Origin: Bradyrhizobium sp. 4
Lineage (GTDB): Bacteria; Pseudomonadota; Alphaproteobacteria; Rhizobiales; Xanthobacteraceae
Assembly (NCBI RefSeq): GCF_023100905.1
Contig: NZ_CP064686.1
Span: 4,464,001 to 4,528,000, forward strand
DNA: 64,000 nucleotides
Direction: 5' to 3'
A program made the position numbers and the translations under genes. Every line of letters starts with the position of its first letter. The stretch's first letter is position 1. Shown piece by piece: positions 36,787-46,513 of the stretch. The notes below the pieces were generated by a model that worked only from the letters and a program-made list of their open reading frames with translations, had not been told where the DNA came from and did no database searches.

Positions 36787-36978
36787 ATGACCGAAGACAC
36801 GCGCCCGCCCCGCACATTCAAAGGCCTCCTGCGCTGGGCGACCACGCCGCCACAGGCCTGGGGTGTCTATCTCCTCGCCATCATCCTGGTCTGGCTGATC
36901 TCCTTCTACGCCGGCTCGCTGAAGCCGGAGAAGGCGCCGGAAGCGAGCCCGCCCGCCGTGACCGCACCGCGCAACTAG
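36787..36978 (+). CDS. Small single-pass membrane protein, 63 aa
   Basis: One clear membrane helix (AWGVYLLAIILVWLISFYAG) between a basic N terminus and a Pro-rich tail, so the C terminus probably faces the periplasm. No good Shine-Dalgarno is visible; it may depend on read-through from the MFS gene. It overlaps the end of the convergent EamA gene by 4 bases. Confidence 0.55.
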   Translation: MTEDTRPPRTFKGLLRWATTPPQAWGVYLLAIILVWLISFYAGSLKPEKAPEASPPAVTAPRN

Positions 36979-37853
36979 GCCGGCTTCGTTTCGCCGGTCG
37001 CGATCCAGATGCCGGCGAACACGGCGACCAGCCCGATCAGAAGGTTGGGCGTGATCGGCTCGCCGATCAGCAGCGCGGCCAGCAAGGTGGCGGCGATCGG
37101 GTTGACCGTCATCGTATTGGCGACCCGGGTCGGCGTTGCCCGCGCCAGCGCCATGACCCAGAGGATGAAGGCGAGCGCACCGCCGCCGATGCCGAGATAG
37201 ACGCCGGCAATCCACTGCCCCATCGTGAAATGATCAAGCGCTGCAAAGCTGCCCTTCACGAAACCCGCGAGCACCAGCACGGCGGCGCCCGCACCCATGC
37301 CGACCGTGAGAAAACCGAGCGGGCTGGAGCGCTGCATCAGCGGCCGCGACAGCACGTTGTAGAACGCCATGCAGAACACGGCACCGCTCATGATCAGCTC
37401 GCCGCGCCAGGCGCCCGGCGGGCTTTGCGCCAGGCCCGCCGCCAGCGCCGCCGCCACGCCGAGCACGGCGATGCCGACACCAATGATCTTGCGCGCCGTC
37501 AGCCGCTCGACGCCGAGCATGGCGCCGACCACCATGGTGTGGAGCGGCAGCGTCGCAAGCGCGAGACTGGCGCGCGCGGCGGTCGTGTAGGAGACCGCGA
37601 TGTTGTAGAGGATGAAGAAAAGGCCGAAAAAGCAGATGCCGAGCAGCGCCACGGCCGGCCAATCGGACCGCTGCGGCCAGCGCACGCCGAACAGAACCGC
37701 GCACGGCAGGAGGCAGAGAAAGCCGATCCCCCAGCGCAGGATCGCGAGCAGGATCGGATCGGCGCCGCCGACCAGATAGCGGGTGATCGCCGCGGCAGTG
37801 CCGCCAAGGCTGCTCGACGCCAGCGCGATCGCAACCCCGGCCCACTCACCCAC
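36975..37853 (-). CDS. EamA/DMT-family transporter
   Basis: 292 aa with ten membrane helices in two EamA repeats (SSLGGTAAAITRYLVGG in the first, SGAVFCMAFYNVLSRPLM in the second). Such proteins export amino acids or other small metabolites. The substrate is not readable from sequence. Confidence 0.88.
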   Translation of the reverse strand: MGEWAGVAIALASSSLGGTAAAITRYLVGGADPILLAILRWGIGFLCLLPCAVLFGVRWPQRSDWPAVALLGICFFGLFFILYNIAVSYTTAARASLALATLPLHTMVVGAMLGVERLTARKIIGVGIAVLGVAAALAAGLAQSPPGAWRGELIMSGAVFCMAFYNVLSRPLMQRSSPLGFLTVGMGAGAAVLVLAGFVKGSFAALDHFTMGQWIAGVYLGIGGGALAFILWVMALARATPTRVANTMTVNPIAATLLAALLIGEPITPNLLIGLVAVFAGIWIATGETKPA

Positions 37854-37936
37854 AATCGTCTCCCGTTGCGGAGCTTGTTGAGGGCGCTAGCACGCCCCTG
37901 CTGCCACCGTAGTGGCAACAGGGGCGTCGCGGGAAG

Positions 37937-38767
37937 CTAGTCGTAAAACTCAGGCGCCATCTTCTGGCTGTCGCGCTGGACCTTGTCGTGGTTGATCCAG
38001 AGCTGCGCCTTCTCCTTACTGAGCGTGTCGGCGATCTTCTGCATCGAGGCCGCGCTCTGGTCCTTGTTGGCGTTCATGCTGGGCACGCGGCGGTTGTCCC
38101 AATTGTCCTTGAAATGCACGGCGTCGCCCGACAGTACGACGGCGCCGGTCTTCGGCAGCTTCACCACCAGCGATTGATGTCCCGGCGTATGGCCGGGCGT
38201 CGACAGGATGGTCACGCTGCCGTCGCCGAACACATCCTTGTCGCCCGCAAGCAGCTCGACCGGGTGCGAGGGCTTGAATCGCGGCTCGTTGTTGGCGCCG
38301 GGCCAGTCATACTCGGCCTTCTGCACGTAGAGCGTGGCCTGCGGGAATAGCTCGACATTGCCGGTGTGGTCGGGATGCGTGTGCGAGACGGCCATCATCT
38401 TGACGTCACCGGGCTTGAGGCCGAGCTGTTCGAGCTGGGCGGCAAGCGTCTTCGGCCGGCGCCAGGTCACGGCCTTGGGATCGGCGGGCGTAAGGCCGTT
38501 CGGCATCGCGGCAACTGCGTCGGCGATGCCGGTGTCCCACAGGAACCAGCCCTTGGCGTGCTTGATGAGATAGCAGCTGTCGACGAAGTCCATCGTCTTG
38601 CCTTCGTTGAGGCCGGGCGTCCAGCGCGAGATGTCGCCGGCGGTGCCCTCGCCGCAATTGAGGACGTAGAGCTTTTCGACACCGGTCTTTTCCGATTGCG
38701 CCAGCGCCGCATGGCCGCACAGAGCAAGCGCAGCGACGGCGAGAGCGAGCGTGATCCTTGACGTCAT
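37937..38767 (-). CDS. Exported metallo-beta-lactamase-fold hydrolase (AHL lactonase-like)
   Basis: 276 aa from the ATG at 38767, which has GGGAGGAACGA upstream. The signal peptide is MTSRITLALAVAALALCGHA-ALA. Zinc motifs: AVSHTHPDHTGN (HxHxDH), TPGHTPGH and VLSGDAVHF. The arrangement is that of N-acyl-homoserine lactonases, but the signal peptide makes it periplasmic. Other lactone or ester substrates are possible. Confidence 0.85.
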   Translation of the reverse strand: MTSRITLALAVAALALCGHAALAQSEKTGVEKLYVLNCGEGTAGDISRWTPGLNEGKTMDFVDSCYLIKHAKGWFLWDTGIADAVAAMPNGLTPADPKAVTWRRPKTLAAQLEQLGLKPGDVKMMAVSHTHPDHTGNVELFPQATLYVQKAEYDWPGANNEPRFKPSHPVELLAGDKDVFGDGSVTILSTPGHTPGHQSLVVKLPKTGAVVLSGDAVHFKDNWDNRRVPSMNANKDQSAASMQKIADTLSKEKAQLWINHDKVQRDSQKMAPEFYD

Positions 38768-38845
38768 TCGTTCCTCCCTTGCAGCCATTGTCGGCTGTGA
38801 CCGAGGGTCAACCCCGGCCAATTCGCAGAATTCCCGCAGACCACT

Positions 38846-39796
38846 TTAATGCGGGCAAGTCTCGACCTCGACCGTGACGTGGCTCAGCCCCTTCAACCCG
38901 GCGAGCCGCTTTTTGTAGACCGCCGGCTGCTTCGGCTTGTCCGACACCACCGAGACCAGCACGGCGCAATGGCCGGGGCCGACCTGCCACAGATGCAGAT
39001 CGGTGACGCGGTCATCGCCGATCTCCATGCGCGCCCGGATCACGCGCTCCAGCTTCTCGTCGGCGCGGACGTCGAGCAGCACCGCGCCTGATGTCTTTAT
39101 CAGGCCGAACGCCCAGCTTGCGATCACGGCACTGCCGATCAGGCCGACCGCCGGATCGGCCCAGGCCCATCCCGAATACATGGCGACCACGAGCGCGGCG
39201 ATCGCCAGCACCGAGGTCGCCGCGTCCGCCATGACGTGGACATAGGCCGCGCGGAGATTGTTGTCGTGATGATGGTGGTGGTGATCATGGTCATGATCGT
39301 CGTGATCATCATGCGCATGGCCGTGATGGTGATGACCATGGTTATCGCGGAGCAGCCAGGCACTGGCGAGATTGACGCACAGGCCGAGAGCAGCGACTAC
39401 GATGGCCTCGCCATAGACGATCGGCACCGGATTGATCAGCCGCAGCACGCTCTCATAGGCGATCTCGACCGCGATCAGGCCGAGGATGATCGCGCTGGCG
39501 AAGGCGGCAAGATCGCCGAACTTGCCGGTCCCGAAGCTGAAATGCGAGCTCCCCAGATGTCGTCGCGCAAAGCGATACGCGAACGCGGCAATCCCCAGCG
39601 CCGCCGCATGCGTTCCCATGTGCCAGCCGTCGGCGAGCAGCGCCATCGAGCCGAACAGCGTGCCCGCGACGATCTCGCCGACCATCATGACCAGCGTCAG
39701 GATGACGACGAGCCAGGTGCGCCGCTCGTTCTCGTCGTGCTTGTCGCCCAGAAAGGCGTGGTCATGGGTCCATTGTTCGATGGAATGGGAATGCAT
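38846..39796 (-). CDS. dmeF: CDF-family Co2+/Ni2+ exporter DmeF
   Basis: 316 aa, six membrane helices. The metal site Asp/His residues are in LLADGWHMGTHAAALG and AAYVHVMADAATSVLAIAAL; between helices 4 and 5 lies a very His/Asp-rich loop (about residues 150-180). The C-terminal cytoplasmic domain has VTDLHLWQVGPGHCAVLVSV. It matches rhizobial DmeF; no dmeR repressor gene stands next to it. It diverges from the rhodanese-ChrB gene. Confidence 0.9.
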   Translation of the reverse strand: MHSHSIEQWTHDHAFLGDKHDENERRTWLVVILTLVMMVGEIVAGTLFGSMALLADGWHMGTHAAALGIAAFAYRFARRHLGSSHFSFGTGKFGDLAAFASAIILGLIAVEIAYESVLRLINPVPIVYGEAIVVAALGLCVNLASAWLLRDNHGHHHHGHAHDDHDDHDHDHHHHHHDNNLRAAYVHVMADAATSVLAIAALVVAMYSGWAWADPAVGLIGSAVIASWAFGLIKTSGAVLLDVRADEKLERVIRARMEIGDDRVTDLHLWQVGPGHCAVLVSVVSDKPKQPAVYKKRLAGLKGLSHVTVEVETCPH

Positions 39797-39991
39797 CGCG
39801 AACTCTCCGAAAGGCCCGGGCCGTTAACCCCTAATATAGACCTGCGAGTCTTCTGGGCAAAATCCCCGGAATGAGCCGATTGACAGGTAGGTGCCGTTTC
39901 GGTGTAATGAAGGTCATGGGGATTTGAGCGATCTCCCCACGAGGCGACATGCCCAAGTATCGCGTCCCGTTGTTTTTCACGAGGGCGCATC

Positions 39992-40810
39992 ATGTCTTCC
40001 TACACGACGATATCATCTGACAAACTGGCACGGTTGATCGGCACGGCAAACGCCCCTGCCCTGATCGACGTGCGCACCGACGAGGATTTTGCCGCCGACC
40101 GGCGGCTGATCCCAGGTTCGATCAAGCTCAGCCACGACAATGTTCCGGAATGGGGTGCCGAATTCGCCGGCCGCACCGCCATCGTCTCCTGCCTGCGCGG
40201 CGCAAAGCTGGCGCAGGGCACGGCGGCCTGGCTCAGGCAGCTTGGGGTCCAGGCCGAGACGCTGGAAGGCGGATTCGAGGGCTGGAAGGACGCAAAGCTG
40301 CCGCTGCTCGATACCCGCAAGCTGCCGCCGCGCGACGCCAAGGGACGCACCGTCTGGGTGACGCGGGCGCGGCCCAAGGTCGACCGCATTGCCTGCCCCT
40401 GGCTGATCCGCCGCTTCGTCGATCCCAATGCGGTGTTCCTGTTCGTGGCGCCTTCGGAAGTGGTGGCGGTCGGGCAACGCTTCAACGCAGCCCCCTTCGA
40501 CATCGAGAACGTGTTCTGGAGCCACCGTGGTGAGCTCTGCACCTTCGACGTGATGATCGAGGAGTTCGGGATTGCCGCGCCAGCGCTGCTCCGGCTCGCA
40601 ACGCTGGTGCGCGGCGCCGACACCGGGCGGCCCGACCTCGCGCCGGAGGCGCCCGGCCTGCTCGCAGCTTCGCTCGGGCTGTCGCGGATGTATGATGACG
40701 ACCTCGAACAGCTCGAGGCCGGCATGCTGCTCTACGACGCCTTCTATCGCTGGTGCCGTGACGCCACGTCCGAGACCCACAACTGGCCGACCAACAAGGC
40801 GAAGGCTTGA
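39992..40810 (+). CDS. Rhodanese-ChrB fusion, chromate resistance-associated protein
   Basis: 272 aa. Residues 8-105 form a rhodanese domain with catalytic Cys67 in AIVSCLRGAKLAQG. From ~120 on it matches the ChrB C-terminal domain (TVWVTRARPKVDRIACPWLI, RRFVDPNAVFLFV). Such proteins accompany chromate transporters; the sulfurtransferase part may act in thiol metabolism or reduction. Its stop shares a base with the ATG of chrA, so the two are coupled. Confidence 0.88.
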   Translation: MSSYTTISSDKLARLIGTANAPALIDVRTDEDFAADRRLIPGSIKLSHDNVPEWGAEFAGRTAIVSCLRGAKLAQGTAAWLRQLGVQAETLEGGFEGWKDAKLPLLDTRKLPPRDAKGRTVWVTRARPKVDRIACPWLIRRFVDPNAVFLFVAPSEVVAVGQRFNAAPFDIENVFWSHRGELCTFDVMIEEFGIAAPALLRLATLVRGADTGRPDLAPEAPGLLAASLGLSRMYDDDLEQLEAGMLLYDAFYRWCRDATSETHNWPTNKAKA

Positions 40811-42195
40811 TGGATACCCGTACGATCGAAGCAGGAGCTGATGCCGGTCACGGCGTCAGCTTCAGCGAAGCCTTTCGCGTCTGGCTCCGCGTCGCCTGCC
40901 TGAGTTTTGGCGGGCCCGCGGGCCAGATCGCGGTCATGCACCGCATCCTGGTCGAGGAGAAGAACTGGATCTCGGAAGCCCGTTTCCTCCACGCGCTCAA
41001 TTACTGCATGCTGCTGCCGGGCCCGGAGGCGCAGCAGCTCGCGACTTATGTCGGCTGGCTGATGCATCGCACCGCCGGCGGGCTGATGGCGGGCGGGCTG
41101 TTCATTCTGCCCGGCATCATTGCCATCATGGGCCTGAGTTACGTCTACGCCGCCTACGGCAATGTCAGCTTCGTCGAGGCTCTGTTCTTCGGCTTGAAGG
41201 CCGCCGTGCTCGCCATCGTCGTCGAGGCCGTGGTGCGCGTCGGCAAGCGCGCATTGAAGAACCGCATCATGATCGCGCTTGCCGCGATCGCCTTCGTCGC
41301 GATTTTCTTCTTCGCGATCCCCTTCCCGGTCATCATCATCGCCGCCGGAATCATCGGATATATCGGCGCCAAACAGGGCCGTCCGGAATTCGCGCCGGCC
41401 GGTCACGGCCCTGCCGGCAGCAGCGCCGTGATCGACAGCATGCTCGGCGACGCCGTGCCCGAGCATGTCCGCCCCAACACCGTCCGCACGATTCGCGTGG
41501 GCGTGTTGTGGCTTGCGCTGTGGCTGGTGCCGGTGATCGCGCTGTTGCTCGCTGTTGGACAAGACAATGTCTTCAGTCACATCGCGCTGTTCTTCTCGAA
41601 AATGGCGATGGTCACCTTCGGCGGCGCCTATGCGGTGCTGGCCTATGTCGCCCAGCAGGCGGTCGAGCACTATCACTGGCTCAAGCCGCACGAGATGCTC
41701 GACGGTCTCGGTATGGCCGAGACCACGCCCGGCCCTTTGATCATGGTGCTCCAGTTCGTGGGCTTCATGGCCGCCTACCGCGACGCCAGCGGGCTGTCGC
41801 CGATGCTCGCGGCCACGCTCGGCGGGCTGCTCGCGACCTGGGTCACCTTCACGCCCTGCTTCCTCTGGATTTTCGTCGGTGCCCCCTACGTCGAACGGCT
41901 GCGCGGCAACAAGGGTCTCGGCGGTGCGCTCAGTGCGATCACGGCTGCCGTCGTCGGCGTGATCCTCAACCTCTCGATCTGGTTCGCGCTGCACACGCTG
42001 TTCCGCGACACCGTGCCGGTGCACGCGTTTCCGCTGAACTTCGACATGCCGGTCCTGACGAGCGTCGATATCCCCGCGCTCATGCTGTCGATCGCGGCAG
42101 CAACCGCGATCTTCCGGTTCAAGCTCGGCATGCTCACGGTGCTCGCGGGCAGTTGCGCGGCGGGCGTGGCGCTAAGGTTGGCGGGGGTGATTTAG
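40810..42195 (+). CDS. chrA: Chromate efflux transporter ChrA
   Basis: 461 aa with two CHR halves, each about six helices. The first half has RVACLSFGGPAGQIAVMHRI and MLLPGPEAQQLATYVG; the second has MAMVTFGGAYAVLAYVAQQA and AETTPGPLIMVLQFVG. It expels chromate (sometimes sulfate-like anions). A TTG one codon earlier is possible but the ATG fits better with the coupled stop. Confidence 0.95.
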   Translation: MDTRTIEAGADAGHGVSFSEAFRVWLRVACLSFGGPAGQIAVMHRILVEEKNWISEARFLHALNYCMLLPGPEAQQLATYVGWLMHRTAGGLMAGGLFILPGIIAIMGLSYVYAAYGNVSFVEALFFGLKAAVLAIVVEAVVRVGKRALKNRIMIALAAIAFVAIFFFAIPFPVIIIAAGIIGYIGAKQGRPEFAPAGHGPAGSSAVIDSMLGDAVPEHVRPNTVRTIRVGVLWLALWLVPVIALLLAVGQDNVFSHIALFFSKMAMVTFGGAYAVLAYVAQQAVEHYHWLKPHEMLDGLGMAETTPGPLIMVLQFVGFMAAYRDASGLSPMLAATLGGLLATWVTFTPCFLWIFVGAPYVERLRGNKGLGGALSAITAAVVGVILNLSIWFALHTLFRDTVPVHAFPLNFDMPVLTSVDIPALMLSIAAATAIFRFKLGMLTVLAGSCAAGVALRLAGVI

Positions 42196-42389
42196 TACAT
42201 GGACTAATTGGTTCGTCACGTCCGGTTTGCCAATGGAAGGCGTCACTAAGCCGTCAGGGTTGCATGGCGAACCTCAGACATCCTCGCCCGAGCCAGTGGG
42301 CCAGTTGGTCATCTCAGCTAGCTATGGGGTCCCGGTTCGCCCGCTTGAGGTCATCCACGGAAACGCAGCGCCGGATCTGCCGCATACAT

Positions 42390-42578
42390 TCACCCTTTTT
42401 GCTTCTCTTTTGCGCTTCTTCCATCGGAGCTTTCAGAACGTTCTTCGAAGCGATCAGCGCCCTTAGCTAAATCGTGTCCCGTCTTGCTCTCGTTTTTCGC
42501 TTCTTCCTTAGCAGTCGCCTCGCGCAAGCCTTCAGCGGCCCGTTCCCCAGCTTTTGATGATTTTCGTTTGTCATCCAT
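42390..42578 (-). CDS. Small hydrophilic protein, 62 aa
   Basis: Starts MDDKRKSSKAGERAAEGLRE with AGGGAAGG about 11 bases upstream. Nearly every residue is polar or Ala/Gly; it is probably disordered, in the manner of small stress-induced proteins. An ATG three codons earlier is possible. No homology recognised. Confidence 0.5.
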   Translation of the reverse strand: MDDKRKSSKAGERAAEGLREATAKEEAKNESKTGHDLAKGADRFEERSESSDGRSAKEKQKG

Positions 42579-42587
42579 GTGAAGCAC

Positions 42588-43503
42588 CTTCCCTGATAAA
42601 CAACACGCTTCTCCAGGAATACTCCGTGTCTATCCCAGCTAAGCCGTAACAAACTTCAATCAGATCGCTTCGAGATTGTTCCAGTTCGGTTGAAGCTAGT
42701 GCGTCAACTGGCGTAAGCCGACGTCAGACGAGCCGCGCGATCCATGCCGAGTGGATCAGGAGCTTCTTTTCGCTTTCGGTCATAACTTTGTCCTATCAGG
42801 TGCCGGGTCGCCGAAGTTGCGCTGAAAAGCCTACGCCACACCGCCTCTCAAGCCCTCGCAAAACATTCTGCTTTACCGAAATTCGGATTCGACGTACCAA
42901 CGACACACCCCGGCCCGAGACAAGGGGCGGATCGCGATCGTCACGACCGCGGGCTGGGCAGCGATGGACGCGACGGCGTCGGGCATGACAGGCATTGCAG
43001 GGCGCTTCGGCTGTGAGCAATGCCTTCGTGCCTACGACACGATGCCGCCAGCGCCTTGGCATGCTTCGGGTGTGAGCACACGCCAGCACTCGAAGTCCCA
43101 GCGAGGACGTGCGCGGACGAACAAGTCGTGTGGTCCTGACGCCCGGGGTCTGTGCGTCAAGTCCTGCGGTGATGTGGCGGCCCGACCGGGCGCGCGCATC
43201 AGTCATCTGCAAGGCGACGGGGGCAATAGTGCATCGCTCCCCGGGGGGAGCACGAAGGACACGTTAAAACCATTGCGCCGGGAAGGCCGGGCGATCCGGC
43301 GAACCTGTGATCCACCCCGTGTGCATTTCTATCGCCCACGGATCTGCGGTGCCAGCCGGCGCCCGGCCTTCCCTGCGCCCTTGTCTCAACGAGGGCAATG
43401 CGACGACGCAAAACTCGGGCAGAACGCGCCGCGAGATCGCGAAGGCGTGTCCGCTGTTCGACACGTATAACCGAGCGGTGGCTGGGTGAACCTCACCCTC
43501 GAT
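42588..43503. other. Non-coding block with a large repeat-like element
   Basis: More than 900 bases without a supported gene. From about 42795 to 43470 the sequence looks like a structured, non-coding element; I recall closely similar stretches repeated between genes in Bradyrhizobium and Rhodopseudomonas. It contains internal short inverted repeats, such as GGGAAGGCCGGGCGATCCGG (43278) facing GCCCGGCCTTCCCTGCGCCC (43362). Open frames across it lack starts with ribosome sites. A 19-codon frame (42724-42783) precedes it. Confidence 0.6.
42724..42783 (-). CDS. Very short open frame, 19 aa (doubtful)
   Basis: ATG at 42783 with AGGAC about 8 bases upstream encodes MTESEKKLLIHSAWIARLV. Too short to judge; it may be a leader peptide or the rest of a broken gene at the edge of the repeat-like block. 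Confidence 0.2.
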   Translation of the reverse strand: MTESEKKLLIHSAWIARLV

Positions 43504-43605
43504 GTCCTCGCCCGGCTTGACCGGGCGACCCAGTACTCCGAGACGATCGTGATTGAGAAGAGAAGCCGCGGCGTACTGGATGCCCCGGTCGAGCCGGGGC
43601 ATGAC
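43504..43605. repeat. Palindromic repeat, family C, copy 1
   Basis: Begins GTCCTCGCCCGGCTTGACCG and ends GATGCCCCGGTCGAGCCGGGGCATGAC, with inner arms CCAGTACTCC and GCGTACTGG. It is close to the copy at 48193-48295. Confidence 0.85.
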
Positions 43606-43714
43606 AGCCGTTTCCTAGCGCTATCGCATCAGTTCCAAGGTGGAAAGATTGGAACGGGGAGAATTCGCCCCGGTTAGCTCTCACTGCGAGGAAATCCGCT
43701 TTTTTGGATGAGCC

Positions 43715-44929
43715 ATGACCGATCTATCTATCGATGCGCGGCTGCTTGCCCCTGACAATGACCGGCACGGCGCCAATCTCACGGTCGTTGCTGTCGCGGC
43801 GGCGATTCTTCTGGCGGGCGCCGCGGCCTTGTCGGGCACGATTTCCTGGCAGCAGGGATTGTTGTTTCTTCTCGGAGGTGCACTTGGCCTGACGCTTTAC
43901 CATGCGCTGTTCGGGTTCACCTCGGCCTGGCGCGTCTTCATTGTCGCGCGACGGGGCGCCGGCCTCCGTGCGCAAATGGTCATGCTGGCGCTGGCAACCG
44001 CCCTCTTCTTTCCGGCCCTGGCGCAAGGCACGCTGTTCGGCGTTGCCGTGCATGGCGAGCTCGGCGCGGTGGGCGTGGGCATGCTGACCGGGGCGTTTCT
44101 GTTCGGCCTTGGAATGCAGCTTGGCGGCGGCTGCGCGTCGGGAACGCTTTATACCGCCGGCGGCGGCAACACCCGCATGCTGGTGACACTGGCGGCCTTC
44201 ATCGCCGGATCGACGCTCGGTGCATTGCATCTGCCGTGGTGGAGCGCGCTGCCGAACATCGGCGCGGTCTCGTTGATCGAACGGCTCGGCTGGCTGCCGG
44301 CGCTCGGGCTCTGCTGGGCCGTCATGGCTGCGATCTACCTCATCACGCTCAGGGCCGAGATCGGCCGGCACGGCCAACTTGAGCCGGGAGCGCGGACGAA
44401 GCTGCGCGGCGCGCGCCGCTTCATGCAGGGGCCGTGGCCGCTCCTGTGGGGCGCGATCCTGCTCGCGATCGGAAATTTCGCCACGCTGTATCTCGCGGGA
44501 CGTCCCTGGGGCATCACCTCCGCTTTCGCGCTCTGGGGATCGAAGATCCTGATGAGCCTCGGCGTCGACGTCGCGTCTTGGCCCTATTGGCAGGGCGCTC
44601 GGGCGGCCTCGCTGCACCAAAGTATCTTCGCCGACATCACCTCCGTCATGGATTTCGGCATCATCCTGGGAGCGTTGCTGGCCGCAGGCCTCGCCGGCAA
44701 ATTCCATCCGACATGGCGCATCTCCGCATCCTCGCTCCTCGCCGCCATCATCGGCGGCCTGCTTCTCGGCTATGGCGCCCGGCTCGCCTATGGCTGCAAT
44801 ATCGGCGCTTATTTCAGCGGGATCGCATCGGGCAGCCTGCACGGCTGGTGCTGGCTGGTCGCGGCTTTCGTCGGCAACATTCTAGGAACACAGCTCCGAC
44901 CGCTGTTCGGCCTGGCCGTGGAGCGGTAG
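43715..44929 (+). CDS. YeeE/YedE-family sulfur-compound transporter
   Basis: 404 aa, about ten helices. Both family Cys motifs are present: LGGGCASGTLYTAGGG near residue 140 and YGARLAYGCNIGAYFSGIAS near 355. Characterised members import thiosulfate. No TusA-like partner gene is adjacent. Substrate inferred from the family. Confidence 0.9.
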   Translation: MTDLSIDARLLAPDNDRHGANLTVVAVAAAILLAGAAALSGTISWQQGLLFLLGGALGLTLYHALFGFTSAWRVFIVARRGAGLRAQMVMLALATALFFPALAQGTLFGVAVHGELGAVGVGMLTGAFLFGLGMQLGGGCASGTLYTAGGGNTRMLVTLAAFIAGSTLGALHLPWWSALPNIGAVSLIERLGWLPALGLCWAVMAAIYLITLRAEIGRHGQLEPGARTKLRGARRFMQGPWPLLWGAILLAIGNFATLYLAGRPWGITSAFALWGSKILMSLGVDVASWPYWQGARAASLHQSIFADITSVMDFGIILGALLAAGLAGKFHPTWRISASSLLAAIIGGLLLGYGARLAYGCNIGAYFSGIASGSLHGWCWLVAAFVGNILGTQLRPLFGLAVER

Positions 44930-44964
44930 GTCTTCGTCCGCACGCCGGCGATCGATGCTGCCCT

Positions 44965-46509
44965 CTAACGCATCATCATTCGCGCGATCGCCTCGCCGAT
45001 CACCACCGTCGTGAAGTGGGTGTTGGCCCGGCAATCCGATGGCATGATCGAGGCGTCGGCAACGCGCAGGCCCGCGATACCCTTCACCGTGCCGTCAAGG
45101 TTGACCACACCGTCGGCGTCGTTGACACCAGTCATCCGGCAACTGCCGGCGGCGTGCTGGATATCGCCGGTCTCACGGCGCAGCAGCGCGTCGAGCTCGT
45201 GATCGGGCAAGGCCGCAGCCTGCGGCAGCGTCAAATCCGTGTCGGCGAGCCGGATCCAGTCCGTGGTGCCCGATAGCGCCGGCTGGGCGGTGATCACGGC
45301 CAGCCGTTTCACCGCATCCTTCATACGCAGCATGTCGCGGGGATCGGCCAGCATGTTCTCCTCGACCACAGGATCGATCGCGGGGTCGGTCGAGGCCAGC
45401 TTGAGCGTGCCACGCGAATAGGCATTGAACAGCCCGGCGCCGATCGCGCCCGGCACGCCGATGCCGCGGTGGTTGAAGGCGATCAGGATCATGTCGCGCT
45501 TGCCGCCGTCGGCGAGGCCCGACGAATAGGTCACGCAGCAATTGGTGTGGCGGGTGTCGGGATCTGTGGGCCGCAGATTTTCCTGGAGCTGGATCGTGGC
45601 GCGAAATAGCGGGTGGTCGAAGAAGTGCTTGCCGACCGGCAGGTCGCGCTCGACCGCGATCCCCATCGCCTTCAGCTCATCCGCAGGTCCAATGCCCGAG
45701 CGCAGCAGGATTGCCGGACTGTGGATGGCGCCGGCGCACAGCACGATCTGGCGCGCGCTGATCTCGCTGGTGCCCTGCCCCTCGATGTGAACGCGAAGGC
45801 CGGTCGCCCGTCCATCACTGATCAGCACGCGGTCGACCAGCGCATGCCCGCGAATTTCCAGATTGGCGCGGCCCCGCGCGGGCTCCAGATAACCCTCGTT
45901 GGTGGTGATGCGGCGGCTGTCGCGGCTGTTGATGGGATAGCAGGCGACCCCCTCGCCGTCCGGGCCGTTGACGTCGGCGCACCAGGGATAGCCGCTCGCC
46001 AGCGCCGCATCGCGCAAGCCGCGATCGATCGGTCCCCATTTGTCCGGCGGCGCGCGATAGACCGGCAGCGGTCCACCGCGTCCGTGGCAGGCCTCGTCGC
46101 CGAATTCCAGATCATCCTCGATCACAGAGAACAGCGGCATCACGTCCTTGGCCGACCAGCCGGTGCAGCCATTGGCGGCCCATTCGTCGAACGCGTCCGC
46201 AACGCCCCGGATCGCGATCTGACCGTTCATCATCGAGGAGCCGCCGAGCCCCTTGCCGCGCCAGTAGAAGCGCGGCTCCTGGCCGGCCACACGGCGCGTC
46301 AGAAGATCCGGCCATTGCCATTTCTCCTGGTACTCGCGCTTGTGGATGATCGGGATGGGATTTGGCGTCATCACTTCCCAAGGCGCCTCGTCGGCGCGCC
46401 AATCGAGGCCCGCCTCGAGCAGCAGGACGCGCCGCGCGGGATCTTCCGAGAGCCGTGCCGCAACAGCGGCGCCGGCTGAGCCGCCGCCGACAACAATGAC
46501 ATCGTACAT
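44965..46509 (-). CDS. GMC-family FAD-dependent oxidoreductase
   Basis: 514 aa. The FAD-binding motif DVIVVGGGSAGAAVAARLSE is at the N terminus, the GMC signature near WRGKGLGGSSMMNGQIAIRG, and the catalytic His in QHAAGSCRMTG with the second residue in NTHFTTVVIGE. Choline-dehydrogenase-like enzymes oxidise alcohols. It starts 4 bases after the substrate-binding protein gene, so the two are one unit; the alcohol is unknown. Confidence 0.92.
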   Translation of the reverse strand: MYDVIVVGGGSAGAAVAARLSEDPARRVLLLEAGLDWRADEAPWEVMTPNPIPIIHKREYQEKWQWPDLLTRRVAGQEPRFYWRGKGLGGSSMMNGQIAIRGVADAFDEWAANGCTGWSAKDVMPLFSVIEDDLEFGDEACHGRGGPLPVYRAPPDKWGPIDRGLRDAALASGYPWCADVNGPDGEGVACYPINSRDSRRITTNEGYLEPARGRANLEIRGHALVDRVLISDGRATGLRVHIEGQGTSEISARQIVLCAGAIHSPAILLRSGIGPADELKAMGIAVERDLPVGKHFFDHPLFRATIQLQENLRPTDPDTRHTNCCVTYSSGLADGGKRDMILIAFNHRGIGVPGAIGAGLFNAYSRGTLKLASTDPAIDPVVEENMLADPRDMLRMKDAVKRLAVITAQPALSGTTDWIRLADTDLTLPQAAALPDHELDALLRRETGDIQHAAGSCRMTGVNDADGVVNLDGTVKGIAGLRVADASIMPSDCRANTHFTTVVIGEAIARMMMR

Positions 46510-46513
46510 CGCG

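Noticed and set aside
39797..39991. DmeR/RcnR operator in front of dmeF
   Set aside because: No G-tract flanked by inverted TATAC-like arms could be found.
42579..42660. EcfG-type general-stress promoter before the 62-aa gene
   Set aside because: No GGAAC-N16/17-CGTT pair at a fitting position.
42796..43212. 138-codon minus-strand frame in the repeat-like block
   Set aside because: Arg-rich, no ribosome site, and lies in a stretch that looks non-coding; typical spurious call.
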